From: Mogibacterium sp.
GTDB lineage: Bacteria; Bacillota; Clostridia; Peptostreptococcales; Anaerovoracaceae
Length of the DNA stretch: 18,150 nucleotides
NCBI GenBank assembly: GCA_017434685.1
Contig: JAFREV010000156.1
Coordinates: forward strand, 1-18,150
Direction: 5' to 3'
The notes beneath the pieces are model-generated. The model was not told where the DNA came from. It was given only the letters and a program-made list of their open reading frames with translations, and made no database searches. A program made the translations under genes and the position numbers. The stretch's first letter is position 1. Each line of letters starts with the position of its first letter. Below, piece after piece: positions 7,189 through 15,114 of this stretch.

Positions 7189-8613
7189 TTGAAAGAGGAT
7201 ACGCAAATGAACGCAGCAGACAAGGAAAGAATTATTGCGGAGCGCGGACGCGAGCTGATGCAAAAGGAGACTCGGGGCAAGGCATATGTGTGCATAGACC
7301 TCAAGTCTTTCTATGCATCGGTCGAATGCGTCGAGCGCGGGCTCGACCCGATGGCGACCGACCTTGTCGTTGCGGATCCGACCCGCAGCGACAAGACCAT
7401 ATGCCTTGCCGTATCTCCATCCCTTAAAGCAAAAGGCGTCAGCGGCCGCGCCAGGGTTTTTGAAATACCGAAGAGTTTCGAGTATATAATGGCACCGCCT
7501 CGAATGAACCTCTATGTCGAATACGCGGCCAAGATATATAAAGTCTATCTCGATTACATAGCACCTGAGGATATGCACATTTACTCGATAGACGAAGTTT
7601 TTATCGATGTGACCCCGTATCTGAAACGCTACGACAAGACTTCAAAAGAGATGGCGGAGCTTTTGATGAGAGAGGTCTACGAGAGAGTCGGAATAAGAGC
7701 GACGGCCGGGGTAGGACCTAACCTCTATCTGGCTAAAATCGCTATGGATATAATTGCAAAACACGCGGACGACTTCATAGGCGTGCTCGACCACGAGTCG
7801 TTCAGAGAGACATTGTGGGATCACAGGCCACTTTCGGATTTTTGGCGAATAGGACGCCAAACCCAGAAAAAGCTGGAGAGAATAGTAATCAATACCATGC
7901 GGGATATTGCCGCTATGGATGAAGACCTGGCATATAAGATGTTCGGAATAGATGCGGAACTCGTGCTCGACCACGCATACGGAATAGAGCCGACCACTAT
8001 GGAGGACATCAGGGGCTACAAGAATAAGAGCCGCTCGCTTTCTCACGGGCAGGTGCTTATGAGGGATTATACAAATGAAGAGGGGCTTTTAATCATCAAG
8101 GAAATGACAGAGCAGCTCTGTCACGAGATGAGTGAAATCGGAATGGTAAGCCCTAATGTCTCGATTCTTGTCGGATATTCCAATAAACTCGGCGTTCCGA
8201 TGTCCAGAGGCTCTGTATCGTTCAGCATACCTATAGATGCGACATCGGTAATTATGCCGGCCGTGGCGGAACTTTACGAGAAAATAACAGTCAAGGATTA
8301 TCCCGTAAGACGCATGTTTGTTAATTTCAATAACATAAGGCCCCGTGATGCGGACAAACAAGTGACGCTATTCGATTTGATGGATGAAGAGGACAAAGAA
8401 GAAGGCGTCACCAAAGGACAGGCCAGGGAGAGGGATTCAAAAGATCCGGTGCGTGAGATGCAGAGCAAGATTAAACGGGACACCGCCTTGCAGGATACGG
8501 TTAATCAGATAAGAAACAAATACGGCAAAGACGCCATGGTTCGAGCTATGGATCTTGAAAAAGCCGCCACGACTATAGAGAGAAACCACCAGATCGGAGG
8601 CCACAAGGAGTAG
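7189..8613 (+). CDS. Y-family translesion DNA polymerase (UvrX/YqjW-like, DinB/UmuC family)
   Basis: The 474-residue protein copies damaged DNA in the cytoplasm. The palm holds metal ligand Asp37 in CIDLKSFYASVE, with Tyr42 at the steric gate position, and YSIDEVFID with Asp135/Glu136. A helix-hairpin-helix zone follows near 213–245, then the little-finger domain. A QVTLF sequence (391–395) matches the beta-clamp binding motif. The tail IRNKYGKDAMVRA … IGGHKE resembles the C-terminal extension of the Bacillus UvrX/YqjW branch rather than classic Pol IV. The start is TTG at 7189, served by GGAGG ten bases upstream. ATG at 7207 with AAAGAGG is a fair alternative and would shorten the protein by six residues. 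The YolD-like gene follows after nine bases, a typical pairing. Confidence 0.93.
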   Translation: MKEDTQMNAADKERIIAERGRELMQKETRGKAYVCIDLKSFYASVECVERGLDPMATDLVVADPTRSDKTICLAVSPSLKAKGVSGRARVFEIPKSFEYIMAPPRMNLYVEYAAKIYKVYLDYIAPEDMHIYSIDEVFIDVTPYLKRYDKTSKEMAELLMREVYERVGIRATAGVGPNLYLAKIAMDIIAKHADDFIGVLDHESFRETLWDHRPLSDFWRIGRQTQKKLERIVINTMRDIAAMDEDLAYKMFGIDAELVLDHAYGIEPTTMEDIRGYKNKSRSLSHGQVLMRDYTNEEGLLIIKEMTEQLCHEMSEIGMVSPNVSILVGYSNKLGVPMSRGSVSFSIPIDATSVIMPAVAELYEKITVKDYPVRRMFVNFNNIRPRDADKQVTLFDLMDEEDKEEGVTKGQARERDSKDPVREMQSKIKRDTALQDTVNQIRNKYGKDAMVRAMDLEKAATTIERNHQIGGHKE

Positions 8614-8622
8614 GTATTAGAA

Positions 8623-8868
8623 ATGAGTGAATTTGATTACAGTATTTATAACAAGAACAGGGATAAACCGGAGGGCTTTAAGAAAACCGGCTCAAAAATC
8701 AGGACTCCGATGTCGCGGGAACAGAGGGCCAAGCAGTTCGCACCCTTTGATGCGCTGACAGGTCTCCACGCGCGTCTTGCAAAGGCCGTGGAGGAACATA
8801 GGGCGGAATCTGAAGCGGAAAGCCTGGTTCATGTCGAATTGGACGATTCGGAGCATCCTAACGATTAA
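8623..8868 (+). CDS. YolD-like protein, partner of the translesion polymerase
   Basis: This 81-residue soluble protein has the YolD-family core MSREQRAKQFAPFDALTGLHARL (split over residues 30–52), followed by a charged helix and an acidic tail. In Bacillota, YolD-like genes are commonly paired with UvrX/UmuC-like polymerases, as seen here with a nine-base gap and an AAGGAG site overlapping the polymerase stop. Its molecular role is not established; a modulator of polymerase activity is usually assumed. The protein is shorter than Bacillus YolD (about 110 residues) but complete. Confidence 0.85.
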   Translation: MSEFDYSIYNKNRDKPEGFKKTGSKIRTPMSREQRAKQFAPFDALTGLHARLAKAVEEHRAESEAESLVHVELDDSEHPND

Positions 8869-8905
8869 AATATGTTCATAAAATGGTCGACATTTGCCTG
8901 TGATA

Positions 8906-8935
8906 TAGACAAAATAGGGTAATGCTTGATACAAT
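8906..8935 (+). promoter_or_regulatory. Promoter of the AGCS symporter gene
   Basis: TAGACA (8906–8911) and TACAAT (8930–8935) are separated by 18 bases, with a TG element (TGA) directly before the -10. A leader of about 40 bases follows, ending in a strong AAGGAG site (8971–8976) eight bases from ATG. Confidence 0.6.
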
Positions 8936-8984
8936 GTACAGGCTGTAAGGTATTTTATAGAATTATGGAAAAGGAGATAAATAA

Positions 8985-10412
8985 ATGAGTAGTTTTGTAG
9001 GATTTATGAATGACATACTCTACAGACCTTATGTCGTTCCGCTGTTCCTGATTGCGGTAGGTATCTACTTCACAATCAGAACAAAGGGCGTACAGGTTCG
9101 TATGTTCAAAGAGATGTTCAAAGTAGTCAGCGAAAAACCTGCTGATGAAAAGGGAATCTCATCGTTCGGAGCTCTTATGGTATCCACCGCATCCCGCGTA
9201 GGTACAGGTAACATCATCGGTGTATGTACCGCTATCGTACTCGGTGGCCCGGGAGCAATCTTCTGGATGTGGATCACCGCTATCTTTGGCGGAGCTAACG
9301 CATTCATCGAGTCAACACTGGCTCAGATTTATAAGAAGAAGGCAGATGACGGCACATATTACGGAGGACCTTCGTACTATATGCAGAACGCACTCGGCCA
9401 GAGATGGCTCGGAGTACTGTTCTCCATTCTGATTATCTTCACATACGCAGTAGGATACAACATGCTCGCTGCATTCAATCTGCAGTCGACCTTTGCAACC
9501 TTCTCATTCTATAACGAGAAATCCACACCGATGGTAATCGGTGTTATCCTCGCAGTATTCTTCGCAGCAACCATTCTCGGCGGTGCCAAGAAACTGACAG
9601 ACGTAACAGGATTCCTCGTACCTGTAATGGGAGTTCTCTACGTTGCAATGTCACTCGTTGTACTCGTGCTCAACGCAAAGAACTTCGGAGCAATGTTCAG
9701 CCTGATCTTCAGCACAGCATTTGACTTCCAGGCTATCTTCGGAGGATTCACAGGTTCCGTAATCATGTGGGGTCTCAAGAGAGGACTCTACTCCAATGAG
9801 GCTGGTATGGGTTCTGCTCCAAACGCAGCTGCTAAGGCTGATGTAGCACACCCGGTTAAGCAGGGTCTCGTACAGACACTGTCTGTATTCATCGATACGC
9901 TTCTGATCTGCTCGGCTACAGCATTCATGTGCCTGTCCACAATGGGTGTTAATCCTGCAGACTTTGTACTCGAAGACGGCGGAGCTGACGCAGCAGGTTA
10001 TGTACAGACATGTCTCCAGACATCCCTCGGCGGATTCGGACCTGTATTCATCGCAATTTCGATGACACTGTTCGCATTCACAACACTTATCGGTAACTAT
10101 TCATACTGCGAGGGCTGCTTCGCATTCATCCTCAAGAGAGATATGACTAAGACCGAGGTTATGATCTTCAGAGCAATCGCTATCGCTCTCGTATTCTTCG
10201 GTGCTATCTCCAGCGCAGGAATCGTATGGGATACAGCCGACATGTTCCAGGGACTCATGGTAGTATGCAACATTCCTACTATCGCTATCCTGGGCGGAGT
10301 TGCTGTAAAAGCACTTGACGACTATAACAAGCAGAAGAAAGAAGGCAAAGCCCCTCACTTCAAGGCAGCTGACATTGGCCTCAGAGATGACCAGGTAGAC
10401 TGCTGGAAGTAA
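8985..10412 (+). CDS. AGCS-family Na+:amino acid symporter (alanine/glutamine)
   Basis: The 475-residue polytopic membrane protein has about eleven membrane segments and belongs to the alanine/glycine:cation symporter family, which imports Ala, Gly or Gln with Na+ or H+. Characteristic stretches are GTGNIIGVCTAIVLGGPGA (from residue 73), the family signature IFWMW (92–96), YYGGPSYYM, and LKRGLYSNEAGMGSAPNAAA in the second half. The neighbouring glutaminase suggests a GlnT-like glutamine importer, as with Bacillus ybgH (glnT) beside ybgJ (glsA). The sequence alone does not distinguish glutamine from alanine. It has its own promoter, a strong ribosome site, and a terminator 34 bases past the stop. 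Confidence 0.93.
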   Translation: MSSFVGFMNDILYRPYVVPLFLIAVGIYFTIRTKGVQVRMFKEMFKVVSEKPADEKGISSFGALMVSTASRVGTGNIIGVCTAIVLGGPGAIFWMWITAIFGGANAFIESTLAQIYKKKADDGTYYGGPSYYMQNALGQRWLGVLFSILIIFTYAVGYNMLAAFNLQSTFATFSFYNEKSTPMVIGVILAVFFAATILGGAKKLTDVTGFLVPVMGVLYVAMSLVVLVLNAKNFGAMFSLIFSTAFDFQAIFGGFTGSVIMWGLKRGLYSNEAGMGSAPNAAAKADVAHPVKQGLVQTLSVFIDTLLICSATAFMCLSTMGVNPADFVLEDGGADAAGYVQTCLQTSLGGFGPVFIAISMTLFAFTTLIGNYSYCEGCFAFILKRDMTKTEVMIFRAIAIALVFFGAISSAGIVWDTADMFQGLMVVCNIPTIAILGGVAVKALDDYNKQKKEGKAPHFKAADIGLRDDQVDCWK

Positions 10413-10445
10413 AAGACGGTCTTTAGCCCACAAGGTGTAAATTCA

Positions 10446-10474
10446 AAAAATGGTAGAGTCTCTCTACCATTTTT
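10446..10474. terminator. Perfect 13-bp hairpin terminator
   Basis: AAAAATGGTAGAG pairs perfectly with CTCTACCATTTTT around a TCT loop. A-tract and T-tract on the two sides make it able to work in both directions. It separates the symporter and glutaminase transcripts. Confidence 0.9.
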
Positions 10475-10475
10475 G

Positions 10476-10504
10476 TTTACAATAGAAGCGAATATTAATA
10501 TATC
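10476..10504 (+). promoter_or_regulatory. Candidate promoter of the glutaminase gene
   Basis: TTTACA (10476–10481) and TATATC (10499–10504) are spaced by 17 bases immediately after the terminator. The leader of roughly 90 bases contains a small hairpin AATACC / GGTATT (10522–10541) and a weaker one GTGC / GCAC (10558–10572). No T-box or known riboswitch is recognised. Confidence 0.5.
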
Positions 10505-10601
10505 ATTATCTAACGATACAAAATACCGTAAATAAGGTATTATTAGACCGAAGGGGTGTGCATATCTTGCACGGATGTATTGATCCAGAAAGGAAAAAGA
10601 G

Positions 10602-11669
10602 ATGTCCGAAAAACAAGAAACGAAGAAAAATGACAGCGGTAAACAACTGACCGTAGAGAAGCATTATGAGCTTCAAGAACAATCCAAGGCTACTGAAATC
10701 ATCAAAAAAGCTATGGACTTGGCCAGAGAGGAGATCCCGAAAGGAAAAGTCGCTACCTACATACCGGAGCTCGGCAAAGCAGATCCGCACCAGCTCGGTA
10801 TCGTAATGAATCCGCTCATCGGTGAAAAGATTTGCCTCGGTGACTATGATGTGAGATTCACCATGCAGTCTGTATCCAAAGTCATTATGCTTATCGTGGC
10901 ACTTGAGGTCTGCGGCCTCAAAGCCGTATTCAGAAAGGTGGGCATGGAGCCATCAGGAGAAGCATTTGACTCCCTGGTAGAACTCGACGTCAACAACTCA
11001 AAGCCTTACAACCCGCTCATCAATTCGGGGGCTCTCGCAGTCTGCGGACTGCTGCTTCCTGAAGTATCATTCCAGGATATGGTGAGATACACAAGAAATG
11101 TATGCGCGGATCCGGACATTGAACTAAACAATGATGTATTCGATTCAGAGATGAAGACCTGCTCCAGGAACCGCTCTATTGCATACCTCCTTGAGAGCAA
11201 GGGCATAATCACAACGGATGTAGAAGACACGCTCAGATTCTATACAAAGATGTGCTCGATGAACGTAACGGCAGAGTCGCTTGCCAATCTCGCGGTCATA
11301 CTGGCAAATGACGGTGTTGACGAAGAGACCGGCAGAAGATTTATGTCATCGCGCACCGCACGTATAGTTAAAACTCTGATGCTGACCTGCGGCATGTACG
11401 ACGGCTCAGGTGCTTTTGCAATCAAAGTAGGCATCCCTACAAAATCCGGAGTAGGCGGAGGACTTCTCTCCGTTTCGGACAAACGTGCCGGACTCGGAGT
11501 TTTCGGACCTGCTCTCGATCCGCAGGGAAACAGCATAGCGGGCTGCAAACTTCTGAGGGAGATCTCAAATGAACTCAGACTCAACCTCTTCTACGATCCT
11601 GAGTGGAATACGGAGACGGAGGATGAGAACGCGATGATCAGAAACATCCGAGACACTCAGGCAATTTAA
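10602..11669 (+). CDS. glsA: Glutaminase (GlsA family)
   Basis: The enzyme hydrolyses L-glutamine to L-glutamate and ammonia in the cytoplasm. It has the serine-dependent beta-lactamase-like fold of GlsA, with catalytic Ser90 and Lys93 in TMQSVSK. Other family segments are NPLINSGALAV, the NN and CSRNRSIAYLL region, and KSGVGGGLLSV near the C-terminus. At 355 residues it is longer than the usual 300–310. The surplus is a hydrophilic, lysine/glutamate-rich N-terminal extension of about 30 residues plus a short acidic tail. The ATG follows AGAAAGGA. Together with the upstream symporter it would supply glutamate and ammonium from imported glutamine, though each gene appears to have its own transcript. 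Confidence 0.95.
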   Translation: MSEKQETKKNDSGKQLTVEKHYELQEQSKATEIIKKAMDLAREEIPKGKVATYIPELGKADPHQLGIVMNPLIGEKICLGDYDVRFTMQSVSKVIMLIVALEVCGLKAVFRKVGMEPSGEAFDSLVELDVNNSKPYNPLINSGALAVCGLLLPEVSFQDMVRYTRNVCADPDIELNNDVFDSEMKTCSRNRSIAYLLESKGIITTDVEDTLRFYTKMCSMNVTAESLANLAVILANDGVDEETGRRFMSSRTARIVKTLMLTCGMYDGSGAFAIKVGIPTKSGVGGGLLSVSDKRAGLGVFGPALDPQGNSIAGCKLLREISNELRLNLFYDPEWNTETEDENAMIRNIRDTQAI

Positions 11670-11686
11670 CTGCAGAGCATAAATAT

Positions 11687-11724
11687 AAGCTCCGCATATT
11701 CAGGCTCGAATAAGCGGAGCTTTT
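11687..11724 (+). terminator. Strong intrinsic terminator after glsA
   Basis: AAGCTCCGC pairs with GCGGAGCTT. The stem continues past an A·A mismatch as TATTC / GAATA around loop AGGCTC. Four T follow. It isolates glsA from the glycosyltransferase genes. Confidence 0.9.
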
Positions 11725-11757
11725 CCATTTCAGCAATACATAGGACAAACTTAAACT

Positions 11758-13200
11758 ATGAAAACTTTATTAACTGTAATCATACCGGCATATAATTGTG
11801 AGGACATACTTGATGAAACTGCGGGCTCTGTATTGAACCAACTACCGGAGAACTGTGAACTGATAATTGTCGATGACGGATCTTCTGATGGAACCGCAAA
11901 AAAACTGCAGGAACTTGAAGACAGTCGGCATAATTTGCACATCTGCTACGGGGACCACGGCGGAGCTTCAGGAGCAAGGAACAAAGGTCTTGACATGGCG
12001 AAAGGCGAGTACGTTGCTTTCATGGATTGCGATGACTGCTATCGAGAAGATTTCCTGAGCAAAAGCCTTCCTCTGACCGAAAGCGGTGCCGATTTATATA
12101 TCTTCGGGATAGAACGAGTGCCACTAAGGGGGAATAACGAGTATTGGACCGTTAAAGACGGTGTTTATGAAACCGCGGGCGCTTTTGCGGATCAGTACAT
12201 CAGGACACGCCAGCTTTTGGTGTACTCCAACTGCAACAAATTTTATAAGAGAGAGCTGATCGAACGTGAGGGGATTCGTTTTGAAGAGGGGATTGAATTC
12301 GGTGAAGACCGCCTGTTTAACTTCGCTTTCCTGAAAGCCTGCGCGAAATACGAAAGCAGCAATCCATGCGTAGTCACATCGGCATTAATCATGCTGCGTT
12401 ACATACAAAGGAGCGAACAGTCTATGTCGTCGCGACATATACCGGGATACTTCGACTGCGTCATGCGCCTGCACCAAGAGAAAATGGATTGTTTCCTCGA
12501 ACTGGCTGAGACTGCAACGGCAGAGGAAAAAATGGAGTATGAGGCAGCCGATGTTTCGCGTGAAGTTGAGTCGACGATAAGCAGATTTGCGGAGCATCCC
12601 GAAGAAAAAGAAGAGAATCTGCCGCTTGTCAATCATTTCATTTTCGGAGGCCCGTATGATATGAACCAGCCGGTTGATGTGCTGGTCGTTTTAGGCAGCC
12701 GCAACTGCGGATATAAAGCAGAGTGTGCATTTGAAATCGGGAAAAACAATCCCGAAATGAAATACATCGTCAGCGGCGGGAATATTCACAAGGATGGTTT
12801 GAAGACCGAAGCTGAATTTATGGCGGATTATCTGCTGTCATGCGGGGTAGCAGAGGAGCAGATCTATATGGAAAACAGAGCGAGATATACAAAACAAAAT
12901 CTGTTATTTTCAAACGGTATAGTACATGAACTTGACAACGAATCAAGAGCAAACGGCTGCGGACATTCGCCGTTTAAGGTCGGCATTGTAACCGCCGGAT
13001 TCCATATAAAAAGGACGCAGCTTCTGGCGTCGGAGATCGGAGCTTTTGAGGGTAAATCCGTGTACTACTTCCCGGCATACGGACCTACAACTCACATAGA
13101 CACTTGGTTCGATATTCCCGAAGGACGGGCTGTCGTACTTCACGAACTCAGAAAAACTGTTATGATCGAAATGAAGCAAAACAAAGATCTGGATTTATAG
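11758..13200 (+). CDS. Fusion of GT2 glycosyltransferase and YdcF/DUF218 domain
   Basis: The 480-residue protein has two enzymatic parts and no membrane segment. Residues 1–290 are a GT-A glycosyltransferase of family GT2: TVIIPAYN (6–13), IIVDDGSSDGT (36–46), GASGARNKGLDMAKGEYVAF (69–88), the metal-binding DCDD (90–93) and the acidic FGEDR (181–185), the probable catalytic base. Residues 305–465 match the SanA/YdcF/ElyC DUF218 fold: VDVLVVLGSRN, KYIVSGGN (335–342), TEAEFMADYLLSCGV, ENRARYTKQNLLFS and VGIVTAGFHIKRTQLLASEIG. DUF218 proteins act in envelope metabolism in other bacteria and are usually separate, so the fusion is uncommon. The ribosome site is weak. The gene starts a two-gene unit with the GT1 enzyme. 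Acceptor and donor are unknown. Confidence 0.85.
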   Translation: MKTLLTVIIPAYNCEDILDETAGSVLNQLPENCELIIVDDGSSDGTAKKLQELEDSRHNLHICYGDHGGASGARNKGLDMAKGEYVAFMDCDDCYREDFLSKSLPLTESGADLYIFGIERVPLRGNNEYWTVKDGVYETAGAFADQYIRTRQLLVYSNCNKFYKRELIEREGIRFEEGIEFGEDRLFNFAFLKACAKYESSNPCVVTSALIMLRYIQRSEQSMSSRHIPGYFDCVMRLHQEKMDCFLELAETATAEEKMEYEAADVSREVESTISRFAEHPEEKEENLPLVNHFIFGGPYDMNQPVDVLVVLGSRNCGYKAECAFEIGKNNPEMKYIVSGGNIHKDGLKTEAEFMADYLLSCGVAEEQIYMENRARYTKQNLLFSNGIVHELDNESRANGCGHSPFKVGIVTAGFHIKRTQLLASEIGAFEGKSVYYFPAYGPTTHIDTWFDIPEGRAVVLHELRKTVMIEMKQNKDLDL

Positions 13201-13222
13201 GAGATAAGGACGGTGAGAAGTA

Positions 13223-14380
13223 ATGAGGGTTGCCTGGTTTTGTATCCCTGCGCACGGACACACTAATCCGACGCTCGGAGTGGTTAAAAAGCTTACTGAA
13301 GCCGGACATCAGATCTGGTATTTTTCGTTTGAGGAATTTCGAGAAAAGATCGAGTCTGCCGGTGCGACATTCATAAGCTGTGACGGATACGACTTCGAAA
13401 TGGAAGATAAAGATAATGCGGATCGAGTCGGCAAGGACAAGGTCTTTGCGACTGAACTTCTGGTTTCGTCAACACTCGCTCTTGACGATATGACATCACA
13501 TGCCATCGAAGAAATTAAGCCGGACATTGTCGTTTCCGATTCAGTGGCATTTTGGGGCAAACTCGTAGCCATGAAACATAACTTGCCGTATGTCTCGTCG
13601 ACTACTACTTTCGCTTTTAATCGCTATTCTGCGAAATATATGCAGGAGAACTTGTGGGACATAGGCAAGATGATCTTTGCTATGCCACGTATCAACAAGC
13701 AGCTGAAACGTCTACGTGAAAAGGGATATCCGGTGAAGAGCTTGCTCGACATCGTGCAGAACGATAACGACACGAATACAATCGTATACACGTCTAAATA
13801 TTTCCAACCATGCTCTGAGACCTTCTCGGACAGGTATCATTTCATCGGTCCGTCAATGCGACCGATAACTAAGCCCATAGAAAAGACTGCAGACAAGACC
13901 GTATACATATCGATGGGAACTGTGAATCAGAACAAGGAGTTTTATCGTAATTGTATTAACGCGCTTGCCGCAACGGGCTGGCAGGTAATCATTTCCATGG
14001 GAACCAATCATGATCATTTTGATGAACTACCTGACAACATACGGGTATACGAGTCGGTGGATCAGATGGCAGTTCTGTCGATAGCCGATGCATTCATCAC
14101 TCACTGTGGCATGAACTCGGCTTCCGAGGGATTGTACTACGGAGTGCCGCTTGTGCTTTTCCCTCAGACTCCGGAACAGAATGCAGTGGCCAAACGAGCC
14201 GAGGAACTTGGTGCAGGAGTCAGGCTGGGATCCATCTCCGAGGAAGACATACTCGATGCATTGACAAAAGTTTTAGAGGAGCCGGATTACAAAGAATGCG
14301 CCGAAAAAGTGTCCGAAAGTTTCAAGTCCTGCGGAGGGGCCGAAGAGGCAAAGGAATTCCTTGAACAAGTAGCAAGTTGA
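13223..14380 (+). CDS. GT1 (MGT/YjiC-like) UDP-glycosyltransferase
   Basis: This 385-residue GT-B enzyme is of the MGT family, which moves a sugar from a UDP-sugar to small hydrophobic acceptors such as macrolides, flavonoids or lipids. The N-terminal acceptor lobe begins MRVAWFCIPAHGHTNPTLGV, with the family catalytic His at residue 11 and Asp106 in VVSDSVAFWG as its likely partner. The donor lobe has VYISMGT (227–233) and ADAFITHCGMNSASEGLYYGVPLV (split over 288–311), closing with PQTPEQNAVA. It lacks a signal peptide. It lies 22 bases after the GT2–DUF218 gene, preceded by GGTGAG, so the two are probably co-transcribed. Possible roles are glycolipid synthesis or inactivation of an antibiotic; context does not decide. 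Confidence 0.88.
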   Translation: MRVAWFCIPAHGHTNPTLGVVKKLTEAGHQIWYFSFEEFREKIESAGATFISCDGYDFEMEDKDNADRVGKDKVFATELLVSSTLALDDMTSHAIEEIKPDIVVSDSVAFWGKLVAMKHNLPYVSSTTTFAFNRYSAKYMQENLWDIGKMIFAMPRINKQLKRLREKGYPVKSLLDIVQNDNDTNTIVYTSKYFQPCSETFSDRYHFIGPSMRPITKPIEKTADKTVYISMGTVNQNKEFYRNCINALAATGWQVIISMGTNHDHFDELPDNIRVYESVDQMAVLSIADAFITHCGMNSASEGLYYGVPLVLFPQTPEQNAVAKRAEELGAGVRLGSISEEDILDALTKVLEEPDYKECAEKVSESFKSCGGAEEAKEFLEQVAS

Positions 14381-14415
14381 TTAATCAGGTATGAAAAAAG
14401 ATAGTGGATGAAAAA

Positions 14416-14443
14416 ACTCAATCTGAGTCATTTGTGGTATTAT
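14416..14443 (+). promoter_or_regulatory. Extended -10 promoter with palindromic site
   Basis: TGG-TATTAT (14435–14443) fits an extended -10. Upstream, around the -35 position, lies the palindrome ACTCA-ATC-TGAGT (14416–14428), a possible operator in place of a recognisable -35. Confidence 0.4.
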
Positions 14444-14466
14444 AGTCGAAAAATGGGGAGGATGAT

Positions 14467-14910
14467 ATGACAGAAAAGAAAGCAACAACAGCAATCATAT
14501 TGAGCATCATAGCTGTTCTCATCTCTGCTGTCGCAATGACAGTCACATTTATGCATTCGGACAGCAAAGAATCTGAGAGCTTGGATACGCAGTATGTACT
14601 GTATCTCGGGACAAACGATAAGGATACGAACCAGCCTGTGTTTACCCCGGAGAAGGCGAAAAAAGAAGCGGAAAAGATTCTGATAGATCATTTCGGTGGG
14701 TACACGATACAGGAAGCAAGCGGCGGATGGGTCGACGAAGATAAGGAATATCAGGAATACACACTTGTTATCCACCTTAGCGACACTGACATCGAGCAGG
14801 TGCACTCAGCTGCAGATGAGATGGTAAAAGTATTCCGCCAGTCTGCAGTGCTCATTCAGACTAATCAAACAGTCACGGAGTTTTATGAAGGGAAAAAGCA
14901 AGCGGAATAA
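14467..14910 (+). CDS. Small membrane-anchored DUF3574-like protein
   Basis: The 147-residue product has one N-terminal hydrophobic segment (about residues 8–30, after MTEKKAT), with no lipobox Cys, so it is probably a bitopic protein with its domain outside. The remainder holds YVLYLGTNDKDT, then an alternating pattern of helices and strands: FTPEKAKKEAEKILIDHFGG, YTIQEASGGWVDED, YTLVIHLSDTDIEQVHSAADEMVKVF and SAVLIQTNQTVTEFYEG. This resembles DUF3574 proteins, small ferredoxin-like-fold proteins without known function. The match is by recall, so treat it as tentative. It has a strong GGGGAGG ribosome site, its own likely promoter and its own terminator, making it a single-gene unit. Confidence 0.75.
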   Translation: MTEKKATTAIILSIIAVLISAVAMTVTFMHSDSKESESLDTQYVLYLGTNDKDTNQPVFTPEKAKKEAEKILIDHFGGYTIQEASGGWVDEDKEYQEYTLVIHLSDTDIEQVHSAADEMVKVFRQSAVLIQTNQTVTEFYEGKKQAE

Positions 14911-14936
14911 TCAACATAATAAAATTATTTTGCACT

Positions 14937-14962
14937 GCGCCGACTCTGATTGGCGCTTTTTT
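14937..14962 (+). terminator. Intrinsic terminator
   Basis: GCGCCGA pairs with TTGGCGC (one G·T pair) around loop CTCTGA, followed by six T. It ends the DUF3574-like gene. Confidence 0.9.
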
Positions 14963-15016
14963 CTTGCTTCGACTAAAAATGGGAATGTATTGAGCTTAGA
15001 TTATATGCAATTAAAA

Positions 15017-15043
15017 AAGTTGTAATAAAACTATTGACAAGTT
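15017..15043. promoter_or_regulatory. Operator candidate 1 (12-3-12 inverted repeat)
   Basis: Left half AAGTTGTAATAA, spacer AAC, right half TATTGACAAGTT; the right half reversed and complemented matches the left at 8 of 12 positions. It covers the -35 element. The left half is identical to that of site 2, centred 54 bases downstream. The likely ligand is the Rrf2 protein encoded in this operon. Confidence 0.55.
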
Positions 15044-15062
15044 TGCACAACGGTGCTATTTT
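15034..15062 (+). promoter_or_regulatory. Promoter of the ywnB-like operon
   Basis: A perfect TTGACA (15034–15039) and TATTTT (15057–15062) are spaced by 17 bases. The start site would fall near 15069. The leader contains operator candidate 2 and the AAGGAGG site. Confidence 0.8.
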
Positions 15063-15070
15063 ATATCTGC

Positions 15071-15097
15071 AAGTTGTAATAATTAAGTTGACAACAT
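15071..15097. promoter_or_regulatory. Operator candidate 2 (12-3-12 inverted repeat)
   Basis: Left half AAGTTGTAATAA, spacer TTA, right half AGTTGACAACAT; the reversed right half matches the left at 7 of 12 positions, concentrated in GTTGT. It sits at the transcription start and early leader, where bound protein would block transcription. Confidence 0.55.
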
Positions 15098-15114
15098 CAA
15101 GGAGGACACATAAA

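Noticed and set aside
10482..10601. Riboswitch or T-box in the glutaminase leader
   Set aside because: Only two short hairpins are present, with no T-box sequence, specifier loop or known glutamine-riboswitch core.
15034..15114. N-terminal extension of the YwnB-like protein
   Set aside because: The extension would start inside the -35 element; ATG at 15115 has a strong AAGGAGG and matches the Rossmann start.
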